A DNA stretch of 13,202 nucleotides, from positions 1-13,202 of the forward strand of contig CAAFMK010000037.1 of NCBI GenBank assembly GCA_900763995.1, in the 5' to 3' direction. The position numbers were made by a program, and so were the translations under genes. Under the pieces are notes generated by a model. That model searched no databases, was not told where the DNA came from, and worked only from the letters and a program-made list of their open reading frames with translations. The stretch comes from an uncultured Oscillospiraceae bacterium. GTDB lineage: Bacteria > Bacillota > Clostridia > Oscillospirales > Oscillospiraceae. This document shows, in pieces, positions 6,305-13,202 of this stretch (the first letter of the stretch is position 1; every line of letters starts with the position of its first letter).

Positions 6305-9238
6305 ATGAGTCTGCGTGTGGGCATTGACATCGGTTCCACCACCGTTAAGGTTGTGGTGCTCAACGAACAAAATAAACTGTTGTTCCGCTCCTATGAGCGG
6401 CATTTTTCCAAAACCCGTCAGCGGGCGCTGGAAACTCTCTCCTCCATCCGGGATATGCTGGCTGGCCAACATATCAAGGTCACCATCACCGGCTCTGCTG
6501 GGCTGGGTGTGGCCTCCGGGGCACAGATCGACTTCGTTCAGGAGGTATACGCCACCGCCGCCGCAGTCAACACCTATATCCCAGACACTGATGCTGTGAT
6601 CGAGCTTGGGGGCGAGGATGCCAAGATCATCTTTTTTGGCGGCGCACTGGAGGAGCGCATGAATGGCTCCTGTGCAGGGGGTACCGGGGCGTTCATTGAC
6701 CAGATGGCCACCTTAATGAATGTCACTGTGGGGGAACTGGACACACTGTCCCTCAACCACGAGAAGATCTACCCCATCGCATCCCGCTGCGGCGTCTTTG
6801 CCAAAAGTGACATTCAGCCCATTCTCAATCAGGGCGGCCGGAAAGAGGATGTGGCCGCCTCTATTTTTCAGGCTGTGGTAGATCAGACTGTGGCTGGGCT
6901 GACACAGGGCCGTGAGCTGAAGGGGAAAATCGTGTTTCTGGGCGGCCCCCTCCACTTCCTCCAGGGGCTGCGCCAGCGCTTTGTAGAGACCTTGCAGCTG
7001 GACCGTGACCACGCCATATTCCCAGAGGATGGGGACTGCTTTGCCGCCATGGGCGCTGCCCTGTGTGCCACAGACTATACCCCCATCCCCTTTGAGACCC
7101 TTCTGCAAAAGCTGGAGGACAGCACAGAGTCCACCACAGTGGTGGACACCATGCCCCCTCTCTTCGCCTCACAGGAGGAGTATGAGATTTTCTCGGCCCG
7201 GCACAACGCCAGCCGCCCCCCTCAGGTGGACATCAACAGCTACACCGGCCCAGCCTGGCTGGGTATCGACGCTGGCTCTACCACCACAAAGCTGGCCCTC
7301 ATCACAGAAAACGGCGGCCTGCTCTACACCTATTACCACTCCAATATGGGTAACCCGGTCTCCATCGTGCTGGAGCAGCTGCGGCATATTTATAAGCTGT
7401 GCGGGGATCGCATCACCATAAAGGGGGCCGCAGTCACAGGTTATGGAGAGGATCTCATCAAAAATGCCTTTCACTGTGATCTGGGCCTGGTGGAGACCAT
7501 GGCCCACTACAAAGCGGCCGCCCATTTTGAGCCCGATGTGGACTTCATCATTGACATTGGCGGCCAGGATATGAAGTGCTTTAAGATCCGCAACAAAACT
7601 GTGGATTCCATTATGCTCAATGAGGCCTGCTCCTCTGGCTGCGGTTCCTTTATTGAGACCTTTGCCAAGGCCCTGGGCTATGACATCGCCTCCTTCTCCC
7701 AGCTGGGGCTGTTCACCCAAAAGCCAGTGAATCTGGGTTCCCGGTGTACAGTATTTATGAATTCCAGCGTCAAGCAGGCTCAAAAGGACGGAGCCAGTGT
7801 GGAGGACATCTCCGCTGGACTGTCCATCTCCATTGTCAAGAACGCCATCTATAAGGTGATTCGGGCCTCCTCTGCTGAGGAGCTGGGTAAGCATATCGTG
7901 GTACAGGGTGGAACATTTCTTAATGATGCTGTACTCCGGGCCTTTGAGCAGGAGCTGAAGCAAAATGTGACCCGGCCTGTAATTTCCGGCATTATGGGTG
8001 CCTTTGGCGCTGCCCTGGCTGCACGGGATCTGCACCTGGAGCAGAGCGGTCTGCTCAGTGCCCACACACTGGAGCGGTTCACCCATACAGCCCGCCCCGC
8101 CACCTGTGGCCTTTGTACCAACCACTGCTCCCTGACGGTCAACTCCTTTGACGGGGGCCGGCGCTTTGTCTCTGGTAACCGCTGTTCCCGCCCCCTAGGG
8201 GAGGAACCCAGCCACCTGCCCGACCTGATGCGCTATAAATATCTCAAACTCCGCATCCTACAGGGGACGGGAGAGGGCGATGGCTCCCGGGGCAGGATCG
8301 GCATCCCCTTTGGGCTGAATATGTACGAAAACCTTCCATTCTGGTTTACACTGTTTACCAGGCTGAACTTTGAAGTGGTGCTCTCCCCGGAATCCAGCCG
8401 AAAACTCTATCTGAAGGGACAGCGCACCATCCCCTCCGACACGGTATGTTACCCGGCCAAGCTGCTCCACGGCCATGTGGAGGCACTGGTGGAGGCCGGT
8501 GTGGACGCCATTTTCTACCCCTGTATGCCATACAACTTCGATGAGGGGGCCGGGGACAACAACTATAACTGTCCTGTGGTGGCCTACTACCCCGAGCTTC
8601 TGGCCGCCAATGTCCCCGCACTGAAAAACACCCGATACTTAGCTCCCTATTTTGGTCTGCACCGCCCCCGTGATATGGAAAAGAAGGCCGCTCAGTGGTT
8701 CCATACAGAGTTTCAAATTCCCAAGCATGAGGTGGTGGCTGCGGTCAGGGCCGCCTATGGGGCCTATGAGACCTATAAAATGGATCTCCATCAGGAGGGG
8801 CAGCGCTACATCACCAAGGCCCGTCAGGAAAATCGACCCATTCTGGTGGTGGCTGGCCGCCCCTATCACATCGACCCTGAAATCAACCACGGAATCAACG
8901 ATCTCATCACATCCTACGGATTTGTCCTCATCACAGAGGACGCGGTGGCCCATCTGGAGGGCAAGGCCCCACGCCATGTGCTCAACCAGTGGACTTACCA
9001 CGCCCGTATGTACAGCGCAGCCCGCTATGTCTGTACCCAGCCCGATATGGAGCTGATCCAGCTGGTCTCCTTTGGCTGTGGTATTGATGCCATTACCGGC
9101 GATGAGATGCGCACCATTCTGGAGGATGGCGACAAGCTGTACACCCAGCTTAAAATTGATGATATCAGCAATCTGGGGGCGGTCAAAATCAGGATTCGCA
9201 GCCTGATGGCCGCCATTCAGGCAAGAAAGGAACATTGA
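6305..9238 (+). CDS. Tandem-ATPase 2-hydroxyacyl-CoA dehydratase activase-like protein
   Basis: A 977-aa protein of the BadF/BadG/HgdC activase group. Known members use ATP to inject a low-potential electron into a partner iron-sulfur enzyme. ATPase domain 1 (about 1-270) has GIDIGSTTVK (from residue 6), LGGEDAK, SCAGGTG (Cys123) and SRCGVF (Cys162). Domain 2 (about 315-590) has GIDAGSTTTK (from 320), IGGQDMK, ACSSGCG (Cys442) and SRCTVF (Cys481). The 39-residue spacing in each equals that of the cluster cysteines in HgdC. A C-x2-C-x3-C...C cluster (601, 604, 608, 627) follows, then a COG3580/DUF2229-like domain (about 660 on). The start has only a weak AAAGG upstream, but the N-terminus fits the family. 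It is followed directly by its partner gene. The substrate is unknown. Confidence 0.88.
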   Translation: MSLRVGIDIGSTTVKVVVLNEQNKLLFRSYERHFSKTRQRALETLSSIRDMLAGQHIKVTITGSAGLGVASGAQIDFVQEVYATAAAVNTYIPDTDAVIELGGEDAKIIFFGGALEERMNGSCAGGTGAFIDQMATLMNVTVGELDTLSLNHEKIYPIASRCGVFAKSDIQPILNQGGRKEDVAASIFQAVVDQTVAGLTQGRELKGKIVFLGGPLHFLQGLRQRFVETLQLDRDHAIFPEDGDCFAAMGAALCATDYTPIPFETLLQKLEDSTESTTVVDTMPPLFASQEEYEIFSARHNASRPPQVDINSYTGPAWLGIDAGSTTTKLALITENGGLLYTYYHSNMGNPVSIVLEQLRHIYKLCGDRITIKGAAVTGYGEDLIKNAFHCDLGLVETMAHYKAAAHFEPDVDFIIDIGGQDMKCFKIRNKTVDSIMLNEACSSGCGSFIETFAKALGYDIASFSQLGLFTQKPVNLGSRCTVFMNSSVKQAQKDGASVEDISAGLSISIVKNAIYKVIRASSAEELGKHIVVQGGTFLNDAVLRAFEQELKQNVTRPVISGIMGAFGAALAARDLHLEQSGLLSAHTLERFTHTARPATCGLCTNHCSLTVNSFDGGRRFVSGNRCSRPLGEEPSHLPDLMRYKYLKLRILQGTGEGDGSRGRIGIPFGLNMYENLPFWFTLFTRLNFEVVLSPESSRKLYLKGQRTIPSDTVCYPAKLLHGHVEALVEAGVDAIFYPCMPYNFDEGAGDNNYNCPVVAYYPELLAANVPALKNTRYLAPYFGLHRPRDMEKKAAQWFHTEFQIPKHEVVAAVRAAYGAYETYKMDLHQEGQRYITKARQENRPILVVAGRPYHIDPEINHGINDLITSYGFVLITEDAVAHLEGKAPRHVLNQWTYHARMYSAARYVCTQPDMELIQLVSFGCGIDAITGDEMRTILEDGDKLYTQLKIDDISNLGAVKIRIRSLMAAIQARKEH

Positions 9239-9240
9239 TC

Positions 9241-10572
9241 ATGGCAAAACTGGAATATGATTCATCCGGTCGTCTGTTGTTCACCAAAGAGATGAAGGAG
9301 GAGTACACCCTTCTGATGCCTCAGATGCTTCCGGTTCATTTTGGGATGCTGAAAAAGCTTCTGGAGTGTGAGGGATATAAGGTGGATATGCTCACCACCA
9401 ACCACAGGGGCATTGTGGACGAGGGGCTCAAGTATGTCCACAATGATACCTGCTACCCCGCACTGCTGGTGATTGGACAGCTTATCGATGCGGTGAAACA
9501 TGGGGGCTATGACCCACACAAGGTGGCCCTTCTCATCACCCAGACTGGCGGCGGCTGTCGGGCCTCCAATTACATCCATTTGCTGCGCAAGGCGTTAGAA
9601 AAGGCGGATATGGCCTATATACCGGTGGTATCGGTCAACCTGTCCGGACTGGAGAAAAATCCTGGTTTCTCCCTCTCTTTGTCCTTTGTCCGCCGGGCCA
9701 TCTATGCCATGATGTATGGTGACATCATCGTTAATGTGTCCAATCAGGTGCGCCCCTACGAAGTAACACAGGGTACCACCGACCAGATGATCGACCACTG
9801 GTCTCAAAAGCTGGTGGATTCCTTCCAGTTGGGCAAGGGAATGAGCCGGGGGCAGATGCGGGAAATTTTTGATGAGATCTGCGCCGACTTTGCCTCCATC
9901 CCTGTCCAGGGCGACCCCAAGATCCGTGTGGGGGTGGTGGGGGAAATCTATGTGAAGTTCGCCCCTCTTGGTAACAACAATCTGGAGCAGTTCCTGCTGT
10001 CAGAGGGGGTGGAGCCTGTTGTCCCTGGCCTGACCGACTTTATCATTTTCAAAATTTACAACCGTGTGGCTGATGTGGATCTGTACGGTGGTAAATGGAT
10101 CAAAAAAGCGGCCTGCAAGGCCTTCATGTCCTATGTGGAGGGCTGTCAGCAGGATATGATCGCCGCACTCAAAAAATCCCGCCGTTTCCGGGCCCCTGGC
10201 ACCTTCCAGGAGCTCCACCAGATGGTACAGGGCTATCTGGGGGATGGAAATAAAATGGGTGAGGGCTGGCTGCTCACCGCCGAGATGCTGGAGCTCATTC
10301 ACTCTGGCACCAATAACATTGTCTGCACTCAACCCTTTGGCTGTCTGCCCAACCACATTGTTGGCAAGGGTATGATCCGTAAACTGAAAGACGAATATCC
10401 ATATAGTAATATTGTAGCGATCGATTATGACCCAGGTGCCACTAAAATCAATCAGGAGAACCGGATCAAGCTGATGCTGGCCAACGCTAAGGGGCTGACC
10501 CATCAGGAGACAGCCATTCCACGGGAACCCCAGCCAAAGCGTGAGCCCCGACTGGCCCACGCACACTCCTGA
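9241..10572 (+). CDS. Activase-associated protein, COG3581-like (dehydratase D-component related)
   Basis: 443 aa, resembling the C-terminal part of the large 'CoA-substrate-specific enzyme activase' proteins and distantly the 2-hydroxyglutaryl-CoA dehydratase D-component. It opens with FTKEMKEEYTLLMPQMLPVHFG and has conserved-looking cysteines at NDTCYP (71), GGGCRASNY (106), KAACKAF (292), VEGCQ (302) and VCTQPFGCLPNH (362, 368). These are candidate iron-sulfur ligands. It has no transmembrane segment. I start at ATG 9241, two bases after the upstream stop, with AAAGGA upstream. A TTG at 9235 in the same frame would overlap that stop. The tight junction implies translational coupling and a complex with the 977-aa protein. 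In many Clostridia the two appear to be one polypeptide of about 1400 aa (from memory). The reaction is unknown. Confidence 0.85.
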   Translation: MAKLEYDSSGRLLFTKEMKEEYTLLMPQMLPVHFGMLKKLLECEGYKVDMLTTNHRGIVDEGLKYVHNDTCYPALLVIGQLIDAVKHGGYDPHKVALLITQTGGGCRASNYIHLLRKALEKADMAYIPVVSVNLSGLEKNPGFSLSLSFVRRAIYAMMYGDIIVNVSNQVRPYEVTQGTTDQMIDHWSQKLVDSFQLGKGMSRGQMREIFDEICADFASIPVQGDPKIRVGVVGEIYVKFAPLGNNNLEQFLLSEGVEPVVPGLTDFIIFKIYNRVADVDLYGGKWIKKAACKAFMSYVEGCQQDMIAALKKSRRFRAPGTFQELHQMVQGYLGDGNKMGEGWLLTAEMLELIHSGTNNIVCTQPFGCLPNHIVGKGMIRKLKDEYPYSNIVAIDYDPGATKINQENRIKLMLANAKGLTHQETAIPREPQPKREPRLAHAHS

Positions 10573-10606
10573 CATATCAACATAGAGTCCAATATTCAAC
10601 AAATGA

Positions 10607-10646
10607 AAAAGAGCGCTGTAGTAAACGATACTGACAGCGCTCTTTT
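10607..10646 (+). terminator. Intrinsic terminator of the activase operon
   Basis: AAAAGAGCGCTGT (10607-10619) pairs perfectly with ACAGCGCTCTTTT (10634-10646), a 13-bp stem around a 14-nt loop that ends in T residues. It begins 34 nt after the second gene's stop codon. Confidence 0.88.
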
Positions 10647-10649
10647 CCG

Positions 10650-10678
10650 TTGCTCCACAGGCCATTTGCCTGTATAAT
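10650..10678 (+). promoter_or_regulatory. Promoter of the DUF1643 gene
   Basis: TTGCTC (10650-10655) and a perfect TATAAT (10673-10678) are separated by 17 bp, directly after the preceding terminator. The predicted start is near 10685, leaving a leader of about 24 nt. Confidence 0.7.
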
Positions 10679-10708
10679 AAACTTTAAGATACAAAGGAGG
10701 TACTGCCC

Positions 10709-11332
10709 ATGCACATCCCAACCTGTGACACCACACAGCTCCAGCTTGTCCGATTTGATGAGGCTCTCACCGCTGCAAACCTTCCCAACTCAGAATATGA
10801 TAGTTCAAAATGGATTTATGTACCTAATTTCTACTCAGAGTATCGTTATATTTTGGGAACTCGGGGCACAAAGCCCCTTATCTGTGTGGGAATCAATCCC
10901 TCCACTGCTGCCCCAGACGATTTGGACAACACCCTGAAATCTGTGGAGCGTGTGGCCCACCACAATGGATACGACAGCTTTATTATGTTCAATGTGTACG
11001 CCCAACGAGCCACTGATCCAGATGACATGGAGTTTACCTACAATCAGGAACTCCATGCAGAAAATATGAGGGCCTTTGACTACGCCCTCTCTCTGGATCA
11101 AACTGGTGCACCTGCCATCTGGGCCGCCTGGGGTACCATCATTGAAAAGAGAGATTACCTGCCCGTCTGTGTACAGAATATGATCCAGCTGGGTATCTCA
11201 CACAACGCTGTATGGTACTCCGCTGGGAAAAAGTCCAAGAAAGGACACCCCCACCACCCACTCTATCTACGCAAAGACAGTCCTCTGGAGGCGTTTGATG
11301 TGCGCAGCTATGTGGACAACATTTTACGGTAA
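10709..11332 (+). CDS. DUF1643 domain protein of unknown function
   Basis: 207 aa, soluble, no signal peptide or membrane segment. The DUF1643 hallmark is visible: CVGINPSTA at residues 59-67, followed by a conserved Asp/Asn-containing helix (DDLDNTLKSVERVAHHNGY) and FNVYAQRATDP at 94-104. A later AAWGT segment (about 138) and a GHPHHPLYL segment (about 180) also fit the family. The domain's biochemical role is not established. It is often annotated only as a hypothetical protein. ATG 10709 has a strong GGAGG 8-9 nt upstream. It forms its own transcription unit between a promoter at 10650 and the hairpin at 11407. It shares direction, but not an operon, with the activase genes. Confidence 0.88.
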   Translation: MHIPTCDTTQLQLVRFDEALTAANLPNSEYDSSKWIYVPNFYSEYRYILGTRGTKPLICVGINPSTAAPDDLDNTLKSVERVAHHNGYDSFIMFNVYAQRATDPDDMEFTYNQELHAENMRAFDYALSLDQTGAPAIWAAWGTIIEKRDYLPVCVQNMIQLGISHNAVWYSAGKKSKKGHPHHPLYLRKDSPLEAFDVRSYVDNILR

Positions 11333-11403
11333 GAAAGTTGTGGTTAAAACAGCAAGCCCCTTTACGGATGCTCCTATGGCGCATTTGTAAGGCATAGTGT
11401 ATC

Positions 11404-11450
11404 AAAAAAGCAGGCAGTGTCAGAAAAAAATTTCCGACACCGCCTGCTTT
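11404..11450 (-). terminator. Terminator of the FUSC-type gene, probably bidirectional
   Basis: AAAGCAGGC-a-GTGTC (11407-11421) pairs with GACAC-c-GCCTGCTTT (11436-11450), with an A/T-rich interior that can extend the stem. On the minus strand the stem runs into TTTTTT, a good U-tract for the gene ending at 11480. On the plus strand TTTCACATCTT follows, so it may also stop the DUF1643 transcript. The stretch 11333-11403 contains nothing else recognisable. Confidence 0.8.
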
Positions 11451-11479
11451 CACATCTTATCCCTTTGGGAGCGCACCAT

Positions 11480-12424
11480 TTATTTTGCTTTCTTTTTTCG
11501 TTTATCCCATCGATTGCGCTCAGCCAGTTGACTTTTCAGCTCTTTTTGCAGTTGAAGCACCTGAGCAACATGGTAATTTGTTACGATGTCCTCAATTCCT
11601 TCGGATTTTTTGGGGGCCTCTTGGGATATTTTCGCCCCCAAGCTCCGCAACACCTGGCGATTTTGCTGATCCAAGCAGCCCAGATGCTCCATATTATGTA
11701 GTGCGCTCAATTCTACCAGCAGCTCCTGGGCCGTATCCTCACAGGTTTTTAACTGTTGTAATTCACGCTTTTGATGCTTTCTATGGAGAAGTCTCTGTTC
11801 TGAAAAGAGGATCAGCTGACTTTCCAGCGTATCAATTTTTTTCTCGATCATGTTTGGCTCTGGCAAATGATCATCCCCATCAAACATATCCTCCAAAAAT
11901 CGAATCAGATCTAAATCCAAACCAGCCATGGTTTTCCGAATCGTTCGACTGTTATCATAGGGGAAAATCAATGTATTGACCAACATGCCAACACCCAACC
12001 CAATGGTTGTATCCCAGAGGCGTCCTGCGGAGTAGGACAGGGCCTGTATTTCTGGATTGAGGCAGATATTGACCAAAACAAGACACGGAAGAACTGGGGC
12101 CAGCTTCAGGTGAAAATACTGATAGGTGGATAGAATCAATATTATCCCGATGCCCACCACTACCATGCTTGGAATATTGATTTCCAGCATACATATGGCC
12201 AGCAGAGCTCCTACAACTACACCGCAAATCTGTGTTAAACAGGCCTCAAGAGAGGCGGTAAAAGTAGGTGCAACCGCAGAGATTGCCCCAATGGTTGCAA
12301 AAACCACTTTGGCTGGACTGGCTCCATATTGTTCTACAATTAAAAGCGCCAGGGATACGGACAGCGCTGTTTTTACTGTTCGCATCCCAATGGGAATGTT
12401 CCATCCCCATATTCGCTGTATCAT
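11480..12424 (-). CDS. Aromatic acid exporter / FUSC family membrane protein
   Basis: 314 aa. Six predicted transmembrane segments occupy about residues 17-155: VSLALLIV, FATIGAISAVAP, VVVGALLAICML, VVVGIGIILIL, APVLPCLVLVNICL and TTIGLGVGMLVNTLIFPY. A charged, largely helical cytoplasmic half follows (about 160-314, likely coiled coil) and ends in a Lys/Arg-rich tail. This layout fits the ArAE_1/DUF939 group of FUSC-like proteins, annotated as exporters of aromatic acids. The substrate here is unknown. The start at ATG 12424 has only a weak GGTGA upstream. Met14 (MRTVKTALS) is an alternative. It lies 36 nt beyond the tail of the rRNA terminator in the same direction, leaving almost no room for its own promoter, so it may depend on rRNA read-through. 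Confidence 0.82.
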   Translation of the reverse strand: MIQRIWGWNIPIGMRTVKTALSVSLALLIVEQYGASPAKVVFATIGAISAVAPTFTASLEACLTQICGVVVGALLAICMLEINIPSMVVVGIGIILILSTYQYFHLKLAPVLPCLVLVNICLNPEIQALSYSAGRLWDTTIGLGVGMLVNTLIFPYDNSRTIRKTMAGLDLDLIRFLEDMFDGDDHLPEPNMIEKKIDTLESQLILFSEQRLLHRKHQKRELQQLKTCEDTAQELLVELSALHNMEHLGCLDQQNRQVLRSLGAKISQEAPKKSEGIEDIVTNYHVAQVLQLQKELKSQLAERNRWDKRKKKAK

Positions 12425-12460
12425 TTAATTCACCATATTCTTTCTTTGTCTTAGTTTAAT

Positions 12461-12499
12461 TTGAAAAGAAAAGAAGGAACAGATAATCTGCTCCTTCTT
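12461..12499 (-). terminator. rRNA operon terminator
   Basis: On the minus strand AAGAAGGA-g-CAG, a five-base loop, and CTG-t-TCCTTCTT form a stem with one mismatch. It is followed by TTCTTTTC. It begins 3 nt after the 3' end of the 5S rRNA and closes the 23S-tRNA-tRNA-5S transcript. Confidence 0.8.
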
Positions 12500-12502
12500 T
12501 GT

Positions 12503-12617
<115 letters not shown>

Positions 12618-12619
12618 TA

Positions 12620-12642
12620 TTTTAATCACCCAGTGACTAAAA
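12620..12642 (-). other. Hairpin immediately 5' of 5S rRNA
   Basis: Between tRNA-Glu and 5S, TTTTA-a-TCAC-cca-GTGA-c-TAAAA forms a 9-bp stem with one mismatch, ending 3 nt before the 5S 5' end. It is probably a precursor-processing structure. It could also be a weak terminator-like element, but no U-tract lies outside the stem. Confidence 0.45.
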
Positions 12643-12668
12643 TCCATATACAGTTGTAGAGAAAAACC

Positions 12669-12743
12669 TGGTGACCCGTACGGGAATCGAACCCATGTTT
12701 GCGGCGTGAGAGGCCGCCGTCTTAACCGCTTGACCAACGGGCC
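12669..12743 (-). tRNA. tRNA-Glu (anticodon CTC)
   Basis: 75 nt including an encoded CCA. The acceptor stem is GGCCCGT/ACGGGTC. The D-arm is GTC...GAC. The anticodon stem GCGGC/GCCGC encloses the loop CTCTCAC, giving CTC for the GAG codon. The T-arm carries GTTCGATTC. It follows tRNA-Lys by only 3 nt in the rRNA operon spacer. Confidence 0.95.
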
Positions 12744-12746
12744 ATG

Positions 12747-12822
12747 TGGTGCGCCTTCAGGGATTCGAACCCGGGACCCACTGATTAAGAGTCAGTTGCT
12801 CTACCAACTGAGCTAAAGGCGC
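12747..12822 (-). tRNA. tRNA-Lys (anticodon CTT)
   Basis: 76 nt including an encoded CCA. The acceptor stem is GCGCCTT with AAGGCGC. The D-arm contains AGCTCAGTTGGTAGAGC. The anticodon loop is CTCTTAA, giving CTT for the AAG codon. The T-arm has GGGTTCGAATCCC. It is the first tRNA after 23S rRNA. Confidence 0.95.
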
Positions 12823-12911
12823 AGATAGCGCTTTCTTATGCACCCTGAAAACCGAACAGTGAAGAGCTTTTCATCGCTCACAAGCGCCTGCATTCATCCT
12901 TAACGACCTTG
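12823..12911 (-). other. 23S-tRNA-Lys spacer
   Basis: A spacer of about 89 nt with no gene. On the minus strand it contains CUGUUCGGUUUUCAGGGUGCA (12840-12860), resembling the 'GUUCAGUUUU' motif that is common in Firmicute rRNA spacers and thought to aid processing or antitermination. Confidence 0.5.

Positions 12912-13202
<291 letters not shown>

Noticed and set aside
7169..8125. 318-aa minus-strand open frame inside the activase gene
   Set aside because: It lies wholly antisense to clearly conserved ATPase domain 2, with no recognisable domain and no promoter or ribosome-binding site.

Overview
The window looks like a chromosomal segment from an anaerobic, fairly GC-rich Firmicute of class Clostridia. 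An Oscillospiraceae/Ruminococcaceae-type gut bacterium (Flavonifractor, Pseudoflavonifractor or Oscillibacter-like) is my best guess. The assignment rests on SD-driven starts, sigma-A type promoters, the Firmicute L33-SecE-NusG-L11-L1 order, a strictly anaerobic-type 2-hydroxyacyl-CoA dehydratase activase, and Clostridia-like rRNA/tRNA sequence. It is inferred from gene content, not from a database comparison.

Left part (1-2561, minus strand): the translation/transcription operon rpmG-secE-nusG-rplK-rplA. A near-consensus sigma-A promoter at 2533-2561 drives it. About 240 nt of GC-rich, foldable 5' leader follow before rpmG. Between nusG and rplK lies a stem-loop that resembles the ribosomal L1-binding site of 23S rRNA, presumably the L1 autoregulatory site for rplK-rplA. 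The window ends just downstream of rplA.

Middle part (2626-11332, plus strand): four transcription units. First is a divergently transcribed CNNM/CBS/CorC-type membrane protein with its own promoter and a strong terminator. Second is asnB (glutamine-hydrolysing asparagine synthetase) with a near-perfect promoter and a terminator. Third is a two-gene operon of a 977-aa tandem ATPase 'activase' and a 443-aa partner, ending at a 13-bp-stem terminator. Fourth is a monocistronic DUF1643 gene. The two-gene operon is the most interesting content. It carries two complete BadF/HgdC-type ATPase domains, each with its paired cluster cysteines, joined to further Cys-containing domains. No recognisable 2-hydroxyacyl-CoA dehydratase subunits sit nearby, so it may be an ATP-driven low-potential electron-transfer system of unknown substrate.

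Right part (11407-13202, minus strand): a six-TM aromatic-acid-exporter/FUSC-type membrane protein, then the 3' end of an rRNA operon read leftward. The order in the direction of transcription is 23S (partial), tRNA-Lys(CTT), tRNA-Glu(CTC), 5S, terminator. The two tRNAs lie between 23S and 5S, which is a less common arrangement. No IS element, CRISPR array, prophage or obvious horizontal-transfer signature was seen. Apart from the activase operon, the notable signals are RNA-level: the operon leader, the L1-site mimic and the rRNA spacer structures.
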